Below are positions 51,046 through 61,810 of a DNA stretch of 64,000 bases, one piece after another. The stretch spans positions 57,690-121,689 of the forward strand of contig NZ_VOSL01000148.1 in the NCBI RefSeq assembly GCF_007997005.1, given 5' to 3'. Position 1 is the first letter of the stretch; every line of letters begins with the position of its first letter. The DNA comes from Lujinxingia vulgaris. GTDB lineage: Bacteria; Myxococcota_A; Bradymonadia; Bradymonadales; Bradymonadaceae. The notes beneath the pieces were generated by a model, which had not been told where the DNA came from, made no database searches, and saw only the letters and a list, made by a program, of their open reading frames with translations. The translations under genes were made by a program, and so were the position numbers.

Positions 51046-53040
51046 TTAGAGGCTGTTGACCGCCTCCACCACGCGCGCTGCCGTCAGCCCGAACTTCTCA
51101 TAGAGCTCTTCATAGGGGGCTGAGGCGCCGAAATGATCCAGGCCCAGCACCTTTCCCTGGCTGCCGGTGTAGCGCCCCCACCCCAGGGTGACGCCGGCCT
51201 CAATGGCCACGCGGCGAGTGACCTCGGCGGGGAGTACCGACGCTTTGTAGTCGTCGCTCTGCTGCTCAAAGACCTCCCAGCAGGGCATCGAGACCACGCG
51301 CACGGCCTTGCCCTGTGCCTTAAGCGTCTCGAACGCCTCGACCGCGATCGCAACCTCGCTCCCCGTCGACAAAATCAACGCCTCCGGAACCTCGCCGGGG
51401 TTGCTGTCGGCAAGGATGTAAGCGCCCTTCGTCGCATCGCCCACGCTGTGGAGCGCGTCGCGATCGAAGGTGGGCACGTTCTGCCGCGTGAGCACAAGCC
51501 CCGAGGGCCCGGTTTTATGCTCCAGGGCCAGCTCCCAGCACTGGCGCACCTCTTCGGCGTCGGCCGGGCGCAGCACGTGGTAGTTGGGCATCGCCCGCAG
51601 CGACATCAGGTGTTCGATGGGCTGGTGGGTGGGGCCATCTTCACCAAGACCGATGGAGTCGTGGGTGAAGACCATGATCTGCGGCATATGCATCAGCGCC
51701 GCCAGCCGAAGCGCCGGGCGCATGTAGTCGGCAAAGACCAGAAAGGTCGCGCCGAACCCGCGCACACCGCCATGCAGGCACATCCCGTTGACGGCCGCCG
51801 CCATCGCATGCTCGCGGATGCCAAAGTGCACGTTCTGCCCTGCGTGACTCTCGCGCGTCATCTCACCGAACTTCGGAAAGAGCGTCTTGTTGGAGCCCGC
51901 AAGGTCCGCAGAGCCTCCGACGAGTTCGGGCAGCACTTCAAAGATCGTTTCGATGACCTTGCCGCTGGAGGCACGGGTGGCCATGCCTTTCTCGGAGGGC
52001 TCAAAACGGGGGAGCGCATCGCCCCAGCCTTCGGGAAGTTCGCCGCTGATGCGGCGAGTGAGCTCTTCAAACTTCTCTGGAGCTTCTGCTTTGAGGGCGT
52101 CGAGGCGCTCCTCCCAGGCCTTGCGCGCTTCCCGCGCCCGCGCGGCGGCCTCACCTGCCATATGCTCACGAACCTCCGAAGGCACCACAAAAGGATCGGG
52201 GTAGGGCCAGCCCAGGGCCTCTTTGGTCAGCTTAATTTCATCGTCACCCAGCGGAGAGCCGTGCACCGAGGAGGTGTCGGCTTTATTGGGCGAACCAAAC
52301 CCGATGATCGTCTTAACGCGAATCAGCGTGGGGCGCCGCGTCTCGGCTTTGGCCTTCTCGATGGCCCGATCGACGGCGTCGACGTCGTTGCCGTCGTCCA
52401 CGTTCAAGACCTGCCACCCGTAGGCTTCAAAGCGTCCGGTAGTATCTTCGGTGAACGCGATGTCGGTGCGCCCGTCGATGGTGATCTCATTGTCATCGTA
52501 GAGGAAGATCAGCTTGCCCAGGCCCAGGTGCCCGGCCAGCGACGCGGCCTCATGCGAGACGCCTTCCATCAGGTCGCCGTCGGAGCAGATGCCGAAGGTG
52601 TAGTGGTCGACCACGCCTGTGAATCGCTCGCGCAGGTGCGCCTCGGCCATCGCCATGCCCACCGCCGTGGCAAAACCCTGGCCCAGGGGCCCGGTGGTCG
52701 TCTCCACGCCCGGGGTCAGCTCGGCCTCGGGGTGACCCGGGGTCAGGCTTCCCCACTGGCGGAAGTTCTTGATCTGCTCAAGCGTCATCGCCTCATAGCC
52801 CGTCAGGTGCAGCAGGCTGTAGAGCAGCATGGAGGCGTGACCGTTGGAGAGCACAAAACGATCGCGGTTAAACCAGGTAGGGTCGGCCGGATCATGACGC
52901 AGATGCTTTTGCCAGATGGCGTAGGCCACCGGCGCAAGCCCCATCGGCGCGCCGGGATGACCGCTGTTGGCAGCCTGCACCGCGTCCATCGACAGCGTGC
53001 GGATCGTATTTATGCTCAGTGTGGTGATCGAGTCGGTCAT
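51046..53040 (-). CDS. tkt: Transketolase
   Basis: 664 residues from ATG 53040; the preceding ATG at 53043 lies closer to the GAGGGG site. Thiamine-diphosphate enzyme: [19 protein letters not shown], the [11 protein letters not shown] motif, the pyrimidine-side [17 protein letters not shown], and [12 protein letters not shown] near the active-site histidine. It moves two-carbon units between sugar phosphates in the non-oxidative pentose phosphate pathway, in the cytoplasm. Length is normal for bacterial Tkt. It stands alone, divergent from a haloperoxidase-type gene. Confidence 0.96.
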   Translation of the reverse strand: MTDSITTLSINTIRTLSMDAVQAANSGHPGAPMGLAPVAYAIWQKHLRHDPADPTWFNRDRFVLSNGHASMLLYSLLHLTGYEAMTLEQIKNFRQWGSLTPGHPEAELTPGVETTTGPLGQGFATAVGMAMAEAHLRERFTGVVDHYTFGICSDGDLMEGVSHEAASLAGHLGLGKLIFLYDDNEITIDGRTDIAFTEDTTGRFEAYGWQVLNVDDGNDVDAVDRAIEKAKAETRRPTLIRVKTIIGFGSPNKADTSSVHGSPLGDDEIKLTKEALGWPYPDPFVVPSEVREHMAGEAAARAREARKAWEERLDALKAEAPEKFEELTRRISGELPEGWGDALPRFEPSEKGMATRASSGKVIETIFEVLPELVGGSADLAGSNKTLFPKFGEMTRESHAGQNVHFGIREHAMAAAVNGMCLHGGVRGFGATFLVFADYMRPALRLAALMHMPQIMVFTHDSIGLGEDGPTHQPIEHLMSLRAMPNYHVLRPADAEEVRQCWELALEHKTGPSGLVLTRQNVPTFDRDALHSVGDATKGAYILADSNPGEVPEALILSTGSEVAIAVEAFETLKAQGKAVRVVSMPCWEVFEQQSDDYKASVLPAEVTRRVAIEAGVTLGWGRYTGSQGKVLGLDHFGASAPYEELYEKFGLTAARVVEAVNSL

Positions 53041-53384
53041 CATCCCCTCGTTATTCAAAAACGCCAGAACATCTCAGTCGTCTGTGAGTCGCCAGATTGC
53101 GCCCCCACGTTGTGCCGCGCCGCCCGAAGCGTGTCAACGACAAGGCCCCGGCCCGGCTCGCCAGATGAGGCTGAACCCGGGCAATCCTGATCACAGGTTC
53201 AGACCGGTCAACTACATCACGTCGAAATTTAAGACATCGCAAATCGGACTTCACGCCGGCTCGCCAGCGCTTAGATTTGCTCTGGCAACGCTTGGAAAAT
53301 CCCGGATCACCGGTGCGTCATGCCGGTCCGCACGTCGCTCCGGGTCGCCGACCAACCACTGCACATCACCTCTGGGGGGAGATC
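53041..53384. other. Intergenic region between tkt and haloperoxidase-type gene
   Basis: 344 bases between divergent genes, with AT-rich stretches near 53050-53090 and 53210-53290 (for example TCGAAATTTAAGACATCG). It should contain both promoters. No RNA gene or structure stands out. Confidence 0.4.
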
Positions 53385-54710
53385 ATGCAGCTTCACCGCA
53401 TCACCATCGCCGTGTTTCTCAGTGTCATGTTCATGCTCACCTCCGGGTGCAACGAGGCGCTTGATGCACCTCCTCGCAACCCCACACCCATTGGCGAAGA
53501 TCGCGGCGACGTGGTGGTGAGCTGGATGAATCTGACCCTCGATCGCGTGCAGGCCGACAGGCTCACCCCGCCGCAGACCTCGCGCATTCTGGCCTACTCC
53601 GGTGTGGCCCTCTATGAGGCGTTGCTCGGCGGCATGCCGCGCCAGCAATCCTTCGGGGGCCAGCTCCCCGGCCTCGACGCGTTGCCGGCGCTGGAGCCGG
53701 GGGTCGACTACGACTTCTATACCGTCGCGCACGCGACGATGGGGCACCTGATGCCGCTGCTCTTTGTCAGCGACGAGAGCCGGCAGGCCTTTGAGAACTT
53801 TGCCGAAGACGGCATTGAGCAACGGGCCGAGGCCGGCGTCGACGCGCAGGTGCGAGAGCGCTCGCGCGCCTACGGCGTGCTGGTCGCCGAGGTGATCGAC
53901 GCCTGGGCCTACGGCGACGGCTACGACGACGCGATGGCCGTCACCTACGAGTTCTCCGATGAGCCCCACGCCTGGCGACCCACCGCCGAGGGCATGCAGG
54001 CGCTCCTACCGGGCTGGGGACGGCTGCGCCCCTTCGCGCTGCCCACGGCCGATGCCTGCGCCCCGCCGCCCCCTCCCGCCTTCGAGACCCTGCCCCACTC
54101 CGCGCTCTACCGTCAGGCACTCGCCGTGTGGAACGCCTCACGCACTCTGACGCCTGATCAAGAGCATATCGCCAACTTCTGGGCCGATAATGTGGGCGTC
54201 AGCCCCACCCCGCCCGGCCACTGGATGCGCATCGCCACGCAGATCCTCGCCGATCGCCACGAACGCCTCGACCGCAGCGCCGAGACCGTCGCGCTTTTGG
54301 GTCTGGTTCAGGCCGACGCCTTCATCTCCTGCTGGGACGAAAAATACCGCTCCAACCTCCTGCGCCCGGTCACCTACATCCGCGACCACATCGACGAGGA
54401 CTGGAGCTCCCTGGTCACCACGCCCCCCTTCCCCGAATACACCTCCGGCCACTCCAACGCTTCGGCCGCCGCCGCCCGCGTGCTCACCGAGCAGCTTGGC
54501 GCCTTCCCCTTCGCCGACCGCACCCACCAGTCCCAGGGCCTGGGACTGCGCCACTTCGAGGACTTCAACCACGCCGCTCAAGAAGCCGCCATCTCCCGGC
54601 TCTACGGGGGCATCCACTACCCGATGGGCATTGACTACGGCATGCCCCAGGGCGAGTGCGTGGCGGGGCATCTGTTGGAGCGAGTGGAGACGCGCAGAAG
54701 CTCGGAGTAA
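53385..54710 (+). CDS. Vanadium-dependent haloperoxidase / PAP2-family lipoprotein
   Basis: 441 residues from ATG 53385, preceded by GGGGGGAG. Lipobox TSGC (Cys22) indicates a lipoprotein. The PAP2/vanadium-haloperoxidase site is visible: KYRSNLLRPVTYI (KxxxxxxRP), EYTSGHSNASAAAARVL (SGH), and FNHAAQEAAISRLYGGIHYPMG (SRxxxGxH). The N-terminal ~250 residues form the helical domain usual for this group. It could oxidise halides with peroxide or dephosphorylate a phospho-substrate. Distinguishing these needs biochemistry. It is not in an operon; a GC hairpin follows. Confidence 0.82.
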   Translation: MQLHRITIAVFLSVMFMLTSGCNEALDAPPRNPTPIGEDRGDVVVSWMNLTLDRVQADRLTPPQTSRILAYSGVALYEALLGGMPRQQSFGGQLPGLDALPALEPGVDYDFYTVAHATMGHLMPLLFVSDESRQAFENFAEDGIEQRAEAGVDAQVRERSRAYGVLVAEVIDAWAYGDGYDDAMAVTYEFSDEPHAWRPTAEGMQALLPGWGRLRPFALPTADACAPPPPPAFETLPHSALYRQALAVWNASRTLTPDQEHIANFWADNVGVSPTPPGHWMRIATQILADRHERLDRSAETVALLGLVQADAFISCWDEKYRSNLLRPVTYIRDHIDEDWSSLVTTPPFPEYTSGHSNASAAAARVLTEQLGAFPFADRTHQSQGLGLRHFEDFNHAAQEAAISRLYGGIHYPMGIDYGMPQGECVAGHLLERVETRRSSE

Positions 54711-54742
54711 GCGCGGCCCACCGCTCTGAACGATGCAAAAAG

Positions 54743-54768
54743 CGCCGCGCTCCGGTCGGAGCGCGGCG
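54743..54768 (+). terminator. 11-bp GC hairpin after the haloperoxidase-type gene
   Basis: 54743-54753 pairs perfectly with 54758-54768 (loop GGTC), preceded by AAAAA and followed by only two T. Likely a terminator although the T-tract is weak. Confidence 0.55.
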
Positions 54769-54963
54769 TTGGTCCGCACTCGCCCGAAAATCACCTCCCC
54801 CGCCCCCGCGGTTGACGCGCACGGGCTCTTCTTCTAGGGTTCGCCCTCTTAAGCGCGGGGCGCGCGTGCGCGCGCCACCAAAGACCGCCAACCCCTTGAT
54901 AACGCTCCCCTTTTCACCGCGAGACGCCGACGCATTAAGACGCCGCGGGATGTGGAAGTAGAT

Positions 54964-56373
54964 ATGACGAGCACGCTCAATCCGACGCAGGCCGACCCGA
55001 ACGCGCATAATGGCGAGGTCAATACGATGCCCAACGTGGGGCAACGACCTGGCAAGCGGGTATTTATTGAGACCTACGGCTGCCAGATGAACCTGGCCGA
55101 CAGCGAGCTGATGGGCGGGGTGCTCAGCACCCGGGGGTATACCGCGGCGCCGAACCACGATGAGGCCGACGTGATCCTCATCAACACCTGCGCGGTGCGG
55201 GAGCGGGCGGAGGAGCGCGTGTTCGGGCGACTTTCGCACCTTCTGCGCTACAAGAATGAGCGCCCCGAGGTGATCCTGGGGGTCACCGGGTGCATGGCCG
55301 AGCGCCTGCGCGAGGTTATCACCGAGCGCGCACCTTATGTGGATCTGGTCATCGGCCCCGACGCCTACCGGCGCCTTCCGGAGCTTCTGGAGCAATGCCA
55401 GGAGGTCGACGCCGACCCGGTGATCGACGTCAAACTCGACCGCGCCGAGACCTACACCGGGCTGACCCCGGAGCGTCGCCCGGGCATCAGCGGCTGGGTC
55501 ACCGTGCAGCGCGGCTGCGATAAGTTCTGCACCTTTTGCATCGTGCCCTTTGTGCGTGGTCGCGAGCGCGGCGTCTCTCCCGAGGAGATTCTGACGCAAT
55601 GCCGTGACATGGCCGCCCGCGGCTACAAAGAGGTCACGCTGCTGGGGCAGACGGTCAACTCCTACAAGCACGAAGACACCGATTTTGCCGACCTGCTCGA
55701 AGAGGTCGTCAAGGTTGAGGGGATCGAGCGCGTGCGCTTCACCTCGCCATACCCCACCGACTTTACGCCCAAGCTCATCGCGACGATGGCGAAGCACGAT
55801 AAGATCTGCAACTACCTGCACCTGCCGCTGCAGTCGGGCTCCGACCGCACGCTCGAAGAGATGAAGCGCCTCTACACCAGCGGGGAGTTTTTCAAGCTCG
55901 TCGACGATATCCGCGCGGCGATTCCCGACATCGCCATGTCCACCGACATCATCGTGGGCTTCCCGGGTGAGACCGAGGAAGATTACGAAGAGACGGTGGC
56001 CGCGCTCGAGCGCATCCGCTTCGACTTTGCCTACCTCTTCAAGTACTCCGAGCGCGACGGGACCTACGCCTCACGCAAGCTCCCGGACACGCTCGATGAG
56101 AAGACCAAAGGTCGCCGCCTGGCCGCGCTCATTGCGCGTCAGGAGGCCATCAGCGCCGAGATCTTCCAGAATCGCATCGGCACCACGGTGCGCGTGATGG
56201 TCGAGGGCGAGAGCCGCCGGGATGCGGCGGACCTCTGCGGGCGAAGCGATGATTTCAAGATGACGGTCTTCCCCAAACCCGAAGGTCGCGAGCTGATGCC
56301 CGGCGACTTTGTGAACGTGCGCATCACCGATGCCACCAGCCACACGCTGCTCGGCGAGATCGTCGAGGGATAA
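54964..56373 (+). CDS. miaB: tRNA-2-methylthio-N6-isopentenyladenosine synthase
   Basis: 469 residues from ATG 54964, with GGAAG 5 bases upstream; a GTG at 54952 is possible. The UPF0004 domain binds the auxiliary cluster through TYGCQMN, NTCAVRERAEERVFG and VTGCMAERL. The radical-SAM motif is CDKFCTFC (CxxxCxxC), then GVSPEEIL, EVTLLGQTVNSY and HLPLQSGSDRTLEEMKR. The C-terminal ~65 residues are a TRAM RNA-binding domain. It adds the 2-methylthio group to i6A37 of tRNA. The short N-terminal extension before KRVFIET is variable. It is 142 bases upstream of metK, the source of its SAM, but a hairpin region lies between them. Confidence 0.95.
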   Translation: MTSTLNPTQADPNAHNGEVNTMPNVGQRPGKRVFIETYGCQMNLADSELMGGVLSTRGYTAAPNHDEADVILINTCAVRERAEERVFGRLSHLLRYKNERPEVILGVTGCMAERLREVITERAPYVDLVIGPDAYRRLPELLEQCQEVDADPVIDVKLDRAETYTGLTPERRPGISGWVTVQRGCDKFCTFCIVPFVRGRERGVSPEEILTQCRDMAARGYKEVTLLGQTVNSYKHEDTDFADLLEEVVKVEGIERVRFTSPYPTDFTPKLIATMAKHDKICNYLHLPLQSGSDRTLEEMKRLYTSGEFFKLVDDIRAAIPDIAMSTDIIVGFPGETEEDYEETVAALERIRFDFAYLFKYSERDGTYASRKLPDTLDEKTKGRRLAALIARQEAISAEIFQNRIGTTVRVMVEGESRRDAADLCGRSDDFKMTVFPKPEGRELMPGDFVNVRITDATSHTLLGEIVEG

Positions 56374-56515
56374 TTCGGGTCGACGCGAATAAACCTTTTT
56401 TTCGGGTGTTTCTTGCACCCGCTTACCCCGGCCCACCTCCACGCACGAGGTGGGTCTTTCACCCAGCGGCCTTTTGAGGCCGCCTCGCTGCGAGAAGAAA
56501 CGGAGAACCTTTACG
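56374..56515 (+). promoter_or_regulatory. Hairpin-rich leader of metK
   Basis: After a run of seven T near 56396-56402, three hairpins follow: CGGGTG 56403-56408 with CACCCG 56416-56421; CCCACCTC 56432-56439 with GAGGTGGG 56447-56454, followed by TCTTTC; and GCGGCC 56466-56471 with GGCCGC 56478-56483. The second could act as a terminator for miaB or an attenuator. No known SAM or SAH riboswitch consensus is recognisable. Confidence 0.45.
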
Positions 56516-57670
<1,155 letters not shown>

Positions 57671-57673
57671 GCC

Positions 57674-57725
57674 GACGTGTCTTACACGTCAGCGGTGTGG
57701 CTGGCCGCTTCGGCCAGCCACACCG
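57674..57725. terminator. Two perfect inverted repeats at the metK / btuD-like convergence
   Basis: GACGTGT (57674-57680) pairs with ACACGTC (57684-57690). Then a 15-bp perfect stem, 57693-57707 with 57711-57725, lies inside the last codons of the convergent transporter gene. No T-tract. They probably end metK transcription. Confidence 0.5.
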
Positions 57726-58494
57726 GGCGCCCCTCCACCTGAAGGCGGCGCATCGGCAGCCCGAAGGCCTCGCTCACGTCCTCGTTGTTGAGCACCTCGT
57801 CGGGCTCGCCCCACCCCATCGCGTGTCCCGGCGCGAGCAGCAGAACCCGGTCGAAATAGCGGTGCACGAGGTTCAAGTCGTGCAGCACCGCCACCGCCGC
57901 GCCCCCCTGATCCACATGCTGACGCATCACCTCCAGCAGCCTGAGCTGATGACGAAGGTCGAGGTTTGCGGTGGGCTCATCGAGAAGCCACAGGGGCGCG
58001 CCGGCGACGAGCGCGCGCGCCATCACCACGCGCTGACGCTCCCCGCCGCTGAGTGAGGAGACCGGGCGGCTGGCGAGATGGTCCACCTCCAGGCGCGCGA
58101 GCGCATTGAACGCCCGCTGACGATCGCCCGTTGAGGGCAGACTGAAGCGCGGGCGGCTGGCGTGAAGCCCCATCAACACAAGCTCCAGCGCGCTGAACGC
58201 AAAGACCGGCGCGTTGCTCTGGGGCACGACCGCCACCTCCCGGGCGATCTCGCGACGCGTATACTCCGAGAGCCGGCGCGCATGCAGCCACACCTGTCCC
58301 TGATCCGCGGCGCGGACCCCGGCGAGTTGGCGCATCAACGTGGTTTTGCCAACCCCGTTGGGGCCCACGACGGCCCAGGCCTGCCCGGCCTCCACGCTCA
58401 AACTCACCCCCTCAAAGAGCGTGCGCTCTCCCACACGGGCGCCCACACCGTCGAGGTGCAGCAGCGTCGGAAGATCGCGTCGTTGCTGGCTCAT
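57682..58494 (-). CDS. ABC transporter ATP-binding protein, cobalamin/iron type (BtuD/FecE-like)
   Basis: 270 residues from ATG 58494, which overlaps the permease stop (ATGA). Walker A GPNGVGKTTLMRQLAG, the Q-loop VVPQSNAPVFAFSALELVLMG, signature SLSGGERQRVVMARAL, Walker B LWLLDEPTANLDL, and the switch His in VAVLHDLNLVHRYFDR. It powers import through the FecCD-type permease encoded just upstream. The C-terminal ~50 residues are longer than the minimal domain. Substrate type follows from the binding protein: cobalamin is most likely; siderophore or heme cannot be ruled out. It is the last gene of the operon. Confidence 0.88.
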   Translation of the reverse strand: MSQQRRDLPTLLHLDGVGARVGERTLFEGVSLSVEAGQAWAVVGPNGVGKTTLMRQLAGVRAADQGQVWLHARRLSEYTRREIAREVAVVPQSNAPVFAFSALELVLMGLHASRPRFSLPSTGDRQRAFNALARLEVDHLASRPVSSLSGGERQRVVMARALVAGAPLWLLDEPTANLDLRHQLRLLEVMRQHVDQGGAAVAVLHDLNLVHRYFDRVLLLAPGHAMGWGEPDEVLNNEDVSEAFGLPMRRLQVEGRPVWLAEAASHTADV

Positions 58495-59543
58495 GCCCAC
58501 CCCGCGTCGCGGCGCAACGCCCGCCATAAGAAATACAAAAACATCGGCGCCCCGATCATCGAGGTGAGCACCCCCACCGGAAGCGTCGTTCCTAATACGC
58601 CAAAAAGGCTACGTGCACTCACGTCAGCAAGCGTCAAAAACGCCGCCCCGGCCAGCGCCGAAGTCGGCAGCAACACCCGATGATCCGGGCCCACCACAAG
58701 GCGCATCGCGTGCGGGACGACCAGCCCCACAAAGCCGATGATGCCCGAGAAGGCCACGCCCACCGCCACCGCCAGGCTGGCGAGCAGCAGGCAGATGCGC
58801 TGCACCTTTGCGACCTCCACACCCAGGTAGGCTGCCTCTTCTTCGCCTAGCGACATCGCGTTGAGGTCGCGGGCGTAGGCAAAGAGCGCGATCAGACAGA
58901 GCCCCGTCACCAGGCTCACACCCAGCATCACGGGCCACCCGGTGCCTTCCACGCTGAGGGAGCCCATCAGGTAGAAGAGGATCTCCTGGGCCTTCTGGGC
59001 CGAGACGATGCTCTGCAAAAACATGATCAGGGAGGCGGCGAAGGCGTTGACGATCACGCCGGTCAAAAGCAGCACGTAGGTGGCGCCGCGCCCGGAGGGC
59101 GCCTGGCGCGCCACGGCAAAGATGGCGGCGAGCGCAGCGAGCGCGCCGCCGAAGGCGGCAAGCGGCGTGCCTACAGCGAGCACGCCCACGCTGAAACTTC
59201 CCAGCGTTAAGAGCAGCGTACCGCCCAGCGCCGCGCCTCCCGACACACCCAGGATGTAGGGGTCGGCCAGGGGGTTTCGCAGCACCGCCTGAAAAACCGC
59301 ACCGCCGGCGGCCAGCGCCGCACCCACCACACCGGCAAAGACCACCCGGGGCAGGCGCGCGCTCCACAAAATGGCCTGCTCAGTGGTGCTGAGCTCGCCG
59401 CTCCACCAGCGCGCAGCAAGATCCAGCCCGCCCAGCGCGGAGCTCCCCGAACTCAGCCCCAGCGCCGCACTCAGGCCCCAGAGCAGGAGCGTGAGCGCCG
59501 CGCTCAGCGCGATCTTCGTCGGGGTCAGCGCCGCGCGCATCAT
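58491..59543 (-). CDS. FecCD-family ABC permease (BtuC-like)
   Basis: 350 residues with about ten hydrophobic helices. Family blocks: RLPRVVFAGVVGAALAAGGAVFQAVLRNPLADPYILGVSGGAALGG, quoted in part as LPRVV...NPLADPYILGVSGG, then GVEVAKVQRICLLLASLAVAVG and the coupling-type ISGIIGFVGLVVPHAMR region (here FSGIIGFVGLVVPHAMR). It forms the homodimeric inner-membrane channel for cobalamin or ferric siderophores. It overlaps the binding-protein gene by 4 bases upstream and the ATPase gene downstream, a tight btuFCD-type operon. Confidence 0.92.
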   Translation of the reverse strand: MMRAALTPTKIALSAALTLLLWGLSAALGLSSGSSALGGLDLAARWWSGELSTTEQAILWSARLPRVVFAGVVGAALAAGGAVFQAVLRNPLADPYILGVSGGAALGGTLLLTLGSFSVGVLAVGTPLAAFGGALAALAAIFAVARQAPSGRGATYVLLLTGVIVNAFAASLIMFLQSIVSAQKAQEILFYLMGSLSVEGTGWPVMLGVSLVTGLCLIALFAYARDLNAMSLGEEEAAYLGVEVAKVQRICLLLASLAVAVGVAFSGIIGFVGLVVPHAMRLVVGPDHRVLLPTSALAGAAFLTLADVSARSLFGVLGTTLPVGVLTSMIGAPMFLYFLWRALRRDAGWA

Positions 59544-60523
59544 CGGGCCGCCTGCCCCGCACCCCCACCACGCGCGGCCTCTCCCAGAAGCTCCAACGCC
59601 TGCGGCACGCGCGGCCCCGGGCGCATCATCACCGCGTCGGGCAGGTGCACGACCCGCTCCTCGGTGACCGCCGGCAGGCTCTTAAAGGTCTGCCAGAACC
59701 CCAGCACCTCCTCGCTGCTCACGTTGAGCGAAACATCGATGATGATCTGTGGCTCAGCCTCGATCACCGCTTCCATATCAAGCACCGGGTAGGCTGTGGT
59801 GGCGTCCCCCACCGCATTTTCCAGACCGGCCAGGGCGATAAGCTCCGCCCCGAACGAGCCGGGCCCGGCCACGACCACCGGCTCGCGGTCGTAGGCCAGC
59901 AGCGCCCGTTGTGGCGAGACGCCATGGGCAGCCTGCAGCTGCCCGGAGACCTCCTCAATGGCCTGCTCGGTGCGCGCGCGAAGTTCGCGCCCGGCCTCCT
60001 CTTCGCCGATCCAGGCGCCGAGCAGCTCCATGGTGTGCAGGGCCGCGTCCAGATCGTCGCCGCGCGCAAAGGCGTAGGCCACCCCGGCCTCCTGAAGCTG
60101 GTCGGCGACCTGATGATCCGCGCCGGCCTGCACCCCCACCACCAGATCGGGGCGCGCGGCCAGGATCGCCTCCAGATCCGGGTCGAGCATCCCGCCGATC
60201 TTCGGCACCTCGCTCACCTCCTCGGGGAAGTCGCAATAGCGGGTCACGCCCACCACACGCTCGCCAGCGCCCAGAGCATAGAGCACCTCGGTGGTGGAGG
60301 GGGCCAGCGACACGATGCGCTCCGGCCGCTCAGGCAGATTGGCGCTGAGCGTGGCGTCTTCGCGCACCACACGCTCCCCCGGAACCTCGTCCTTCTGCGG
60401 CCCCGGGACCGGCGTAGACGGCTTGTCGCAGCCCCCGGCCAGCGCCGCCACACATGCCACCGCCACGATCGCGCGGCGTCCCCAACTCAAACTCACCGGA
60501 TGGTCATATTGCAAAGGCTTCAC
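59540..60523 (-). CDS. Cobalamin-type periplasmic binding lipoprotein (BtuF-like)
   Basis: 327 residues. Lipobox AGGC anchors it at Cys32. The mature part is the TroA/BtuF helical-backbone fold: ERIVSLAPSTTEVLYALGAGERVVGVTRYCDFPEEV, quoted in part as SLAPSTTEVLYALG and VVGVTRYCDFPEEV, is the hallmark of BtuF and relatives. LEAILAARPDLVVG, GAELIALAGLENAVG and VLDMEAVIEAEPQIIID follow. BtuF binds vitamin B12 and hands it to BtuCD. A B12-dependent methylmalonyl pathway would match the acyl-CoA carboxylase in this window. No BtuB receptor gene is present nearby. Confidence 0.85.
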   Translation of the reverse strand: MKPLQYDHPVSLSWGRRAIVAVACVAALAGGCDKPSTPVPGPQKDEVPGERVVREDATLSANLPERPERIVSLAPSTTEVLYALGAGERVVGVTRYCDFPEEVSEVPKIGGMLDPDLEAILAARPDLVVGVQAGADHQVADQLQEAGVAYAFARGDDLDAALHTMELLGAWIGEEEAGRELRARTEQAIEEVSGQLQAAHGVSPQRALLAYDREPVVVAGPGSFGAELIALAGLENAVGDATTAYPVLDMEAVIEAEPQIIIDVSLNVSSEEVLGFWQTFKSLPAVTEERVVHLPDAVMMRPGPRVPQALELLGEAARGGGAGQAAR

Positions 60524-60582
60524 CTGGTGTTACACTACCGAGACCCGACGGCCTCCCACAGACAGCTCAAGGATCGGCAGCC

Positions 60583-61782
60583 ATGGCGGGACGTGACCTG
60601 CTCAGTCAGTCAGAAATCGACGCGATGCTCAACAACCTGGAGCGTCAGATCGATCGTTTGCGCGTGCTCTACGAGCGTTATTTTAACGGCGTGGACCGTC
60701 GCCCTCCCAGCCATCAGCGCCAGGAGGTGGTGCGCCTGCGTTTTGAGCTCGAGCACACCTACATCAATAACACAGCCCAGAAGTTCCGTCTGCGAGCCTT
60801 AGTCCAGCGCTTCCAGACCTTCAAGACCTATTGGGATCGCACGCTTCGGCAGATTGAGGAAGGCACCTACAAGCGCGATCGCAACAAGGCGGAGCGACGT
60901 CAGGAGCGACGCCGGGAGCGCGAGGCGCGCGAGGAAGACGGGGCCTACAGCATCGACCTCGACAATGACTTTATCGAAGGTCTTGATGAGGTCGATCTCG
61001 ACGCGATCCTGGGCGACGCCATCTCGGCGGTGGAGGCCTCCGAGCCGGCTCCGGCGGCGCCTGCGCCGACATCGTCTGCCTCCGGCAGCGCCGATCACGA
61101 CGAGGCCGAGCGCGAGCGCATCCGTCGCGAGAAGCTCGCCGAAATTCAACGCCAGCTCGGGCTGATGGGCGATGAGCCGGGCGCCGCGGCGCCCGCGCAA
61201 CCCGTGCCAGCCGCTCCGGCGCAACCTCAAGCTCCCCCACCCCAAGCCGCCGCCCCCACTCCCGCCGCCGAGCGTCCTCCGAGCGATCCGCGCAGCCAGA
61301 AGCTCGCCGCAATGCGCCGCAAGCTCGCGCAGCGCGGGAGTGAGGACGAGAGCGCCGCGAGCTCCCCGACTGACGCCGACGGCGGTGTGCGCGGCGCAAG
61401 CTACGACAAGCTCGCGAAGATGAAGGCGATGCGCGAAAAACTCGCCAGCCGCTCGATTCAACGCCCTTCCTCCGGGCCGATCCGTCGCCAGAGCACCTCG
61501 ACGCCCGCCCCCACCGGCGGCACCCGCACCACCGGCAGCCACCGCGTAGTGCGGCGCCCGGCCAACTCCGAGGACGAGAGCACCCGCCAGGTCTATGAGC
61601 GCCTCATTGAGGCGAAGCGCCGCTGCAACGAGCCCACCGATAAGTTGAGCTACGATGCGGTCAAGCGCTCCATGGACCGCCAGCGCGAAGAGCTCCAGCG
61701 CAGCCGCGGCGCGCGCAATGTCGACTTCCAGGTCGTCATCAAGGGCGGCAAAGCCTACCTCAAACCCGACACCAAAGACTGA
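60583..61782 (+). CDS. Myxobacterial-type conserved protein (MXAN_5187-like C-terminal domain)
   Basis: 399 residues from ATG 60583, with AAGGAT upstream. The N-terminal ~120 residues are charged helices (LSQSEIDAMLNNLERQIDRLRVLYERYF, then NNTAQKFRLRALVQRFQTFKTYWDRTLRQIEEGTYKRD) similar in pieces to proteins from Myxococcales. A long Pro/Ala-rich disordered middle follows (~200-340). The C-terminal ~70 residues (YERLIEAKRRCNEPTDKLSYDAV, NVDFQVVIKGGKAYLKP) match what I remember of the MXAN_5187 C-terminal domain. Function is unknown; a cytoplasmic coiled-coil or RNA-associated role is only a guess. Divergent from btuF, convergent on hflX. Confidence 0.72.
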   Translation: MAGRDLLSQSEIDAMLNNLERQIDRLRVLYERYFNGVDRRPPSHQRQEVVRLRFELEHTYINNTAQKFRLRALVQRFQTFKTYWDRTLRQIEEGTYKRDRNKAERRQERRREREAREEDGAYSIDLDNDFIEGLDEVDLDAILGDAISAVEASEPAPAAPAPTSSASGSADHDEAERERIRREKLAEIQRQLGLMGDEPGAAAPAQPVPAAPAQPQAPPPQAAAPTPAAERPPSDPRSQKLAAMRRKLAQRGSEDESAASSPTDADGGVRGASYDKLAKMKAMREKLASRSIQRPSSGPIRRQSTSTPAPTGGTRTTGSHRVVRRPANSEDESTRQVYERLIEAKRRCNEPTDKLSYDAVKRSMDRQREELQRSRGARNVDFQVVIKGGKAYLKPDTKD

Positions 61783-61810
61783 GCGCTCCGCCGAAGCGGT
61801 GAGCGCTCAG
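61779..61810. terminator. 10-bp inverted repeat across two convergent stop codons
   Basis: CTGAGCGCTC (61779-61788) pairs with GAGCGCTCAG (61801-61810), with CGC/GCG pairing inside. It contains the stop codons of both the MXAN_5187-like gene and hflX. No T-tract. Confidence 0.5.

Noticed and set aside
51133..53190. 685-residue plus-strand frame opposite transketolase
   Set aside because: It is antisense to a complete and conserved tkt gene; composition is His/Arg/Gly-rich and unlike a real protein.
56374..56515. Known SAM or SAH riboswitch before metK
   Set aside because: The hairpins do not match any consensus I know; reported only as an unexplained leader.
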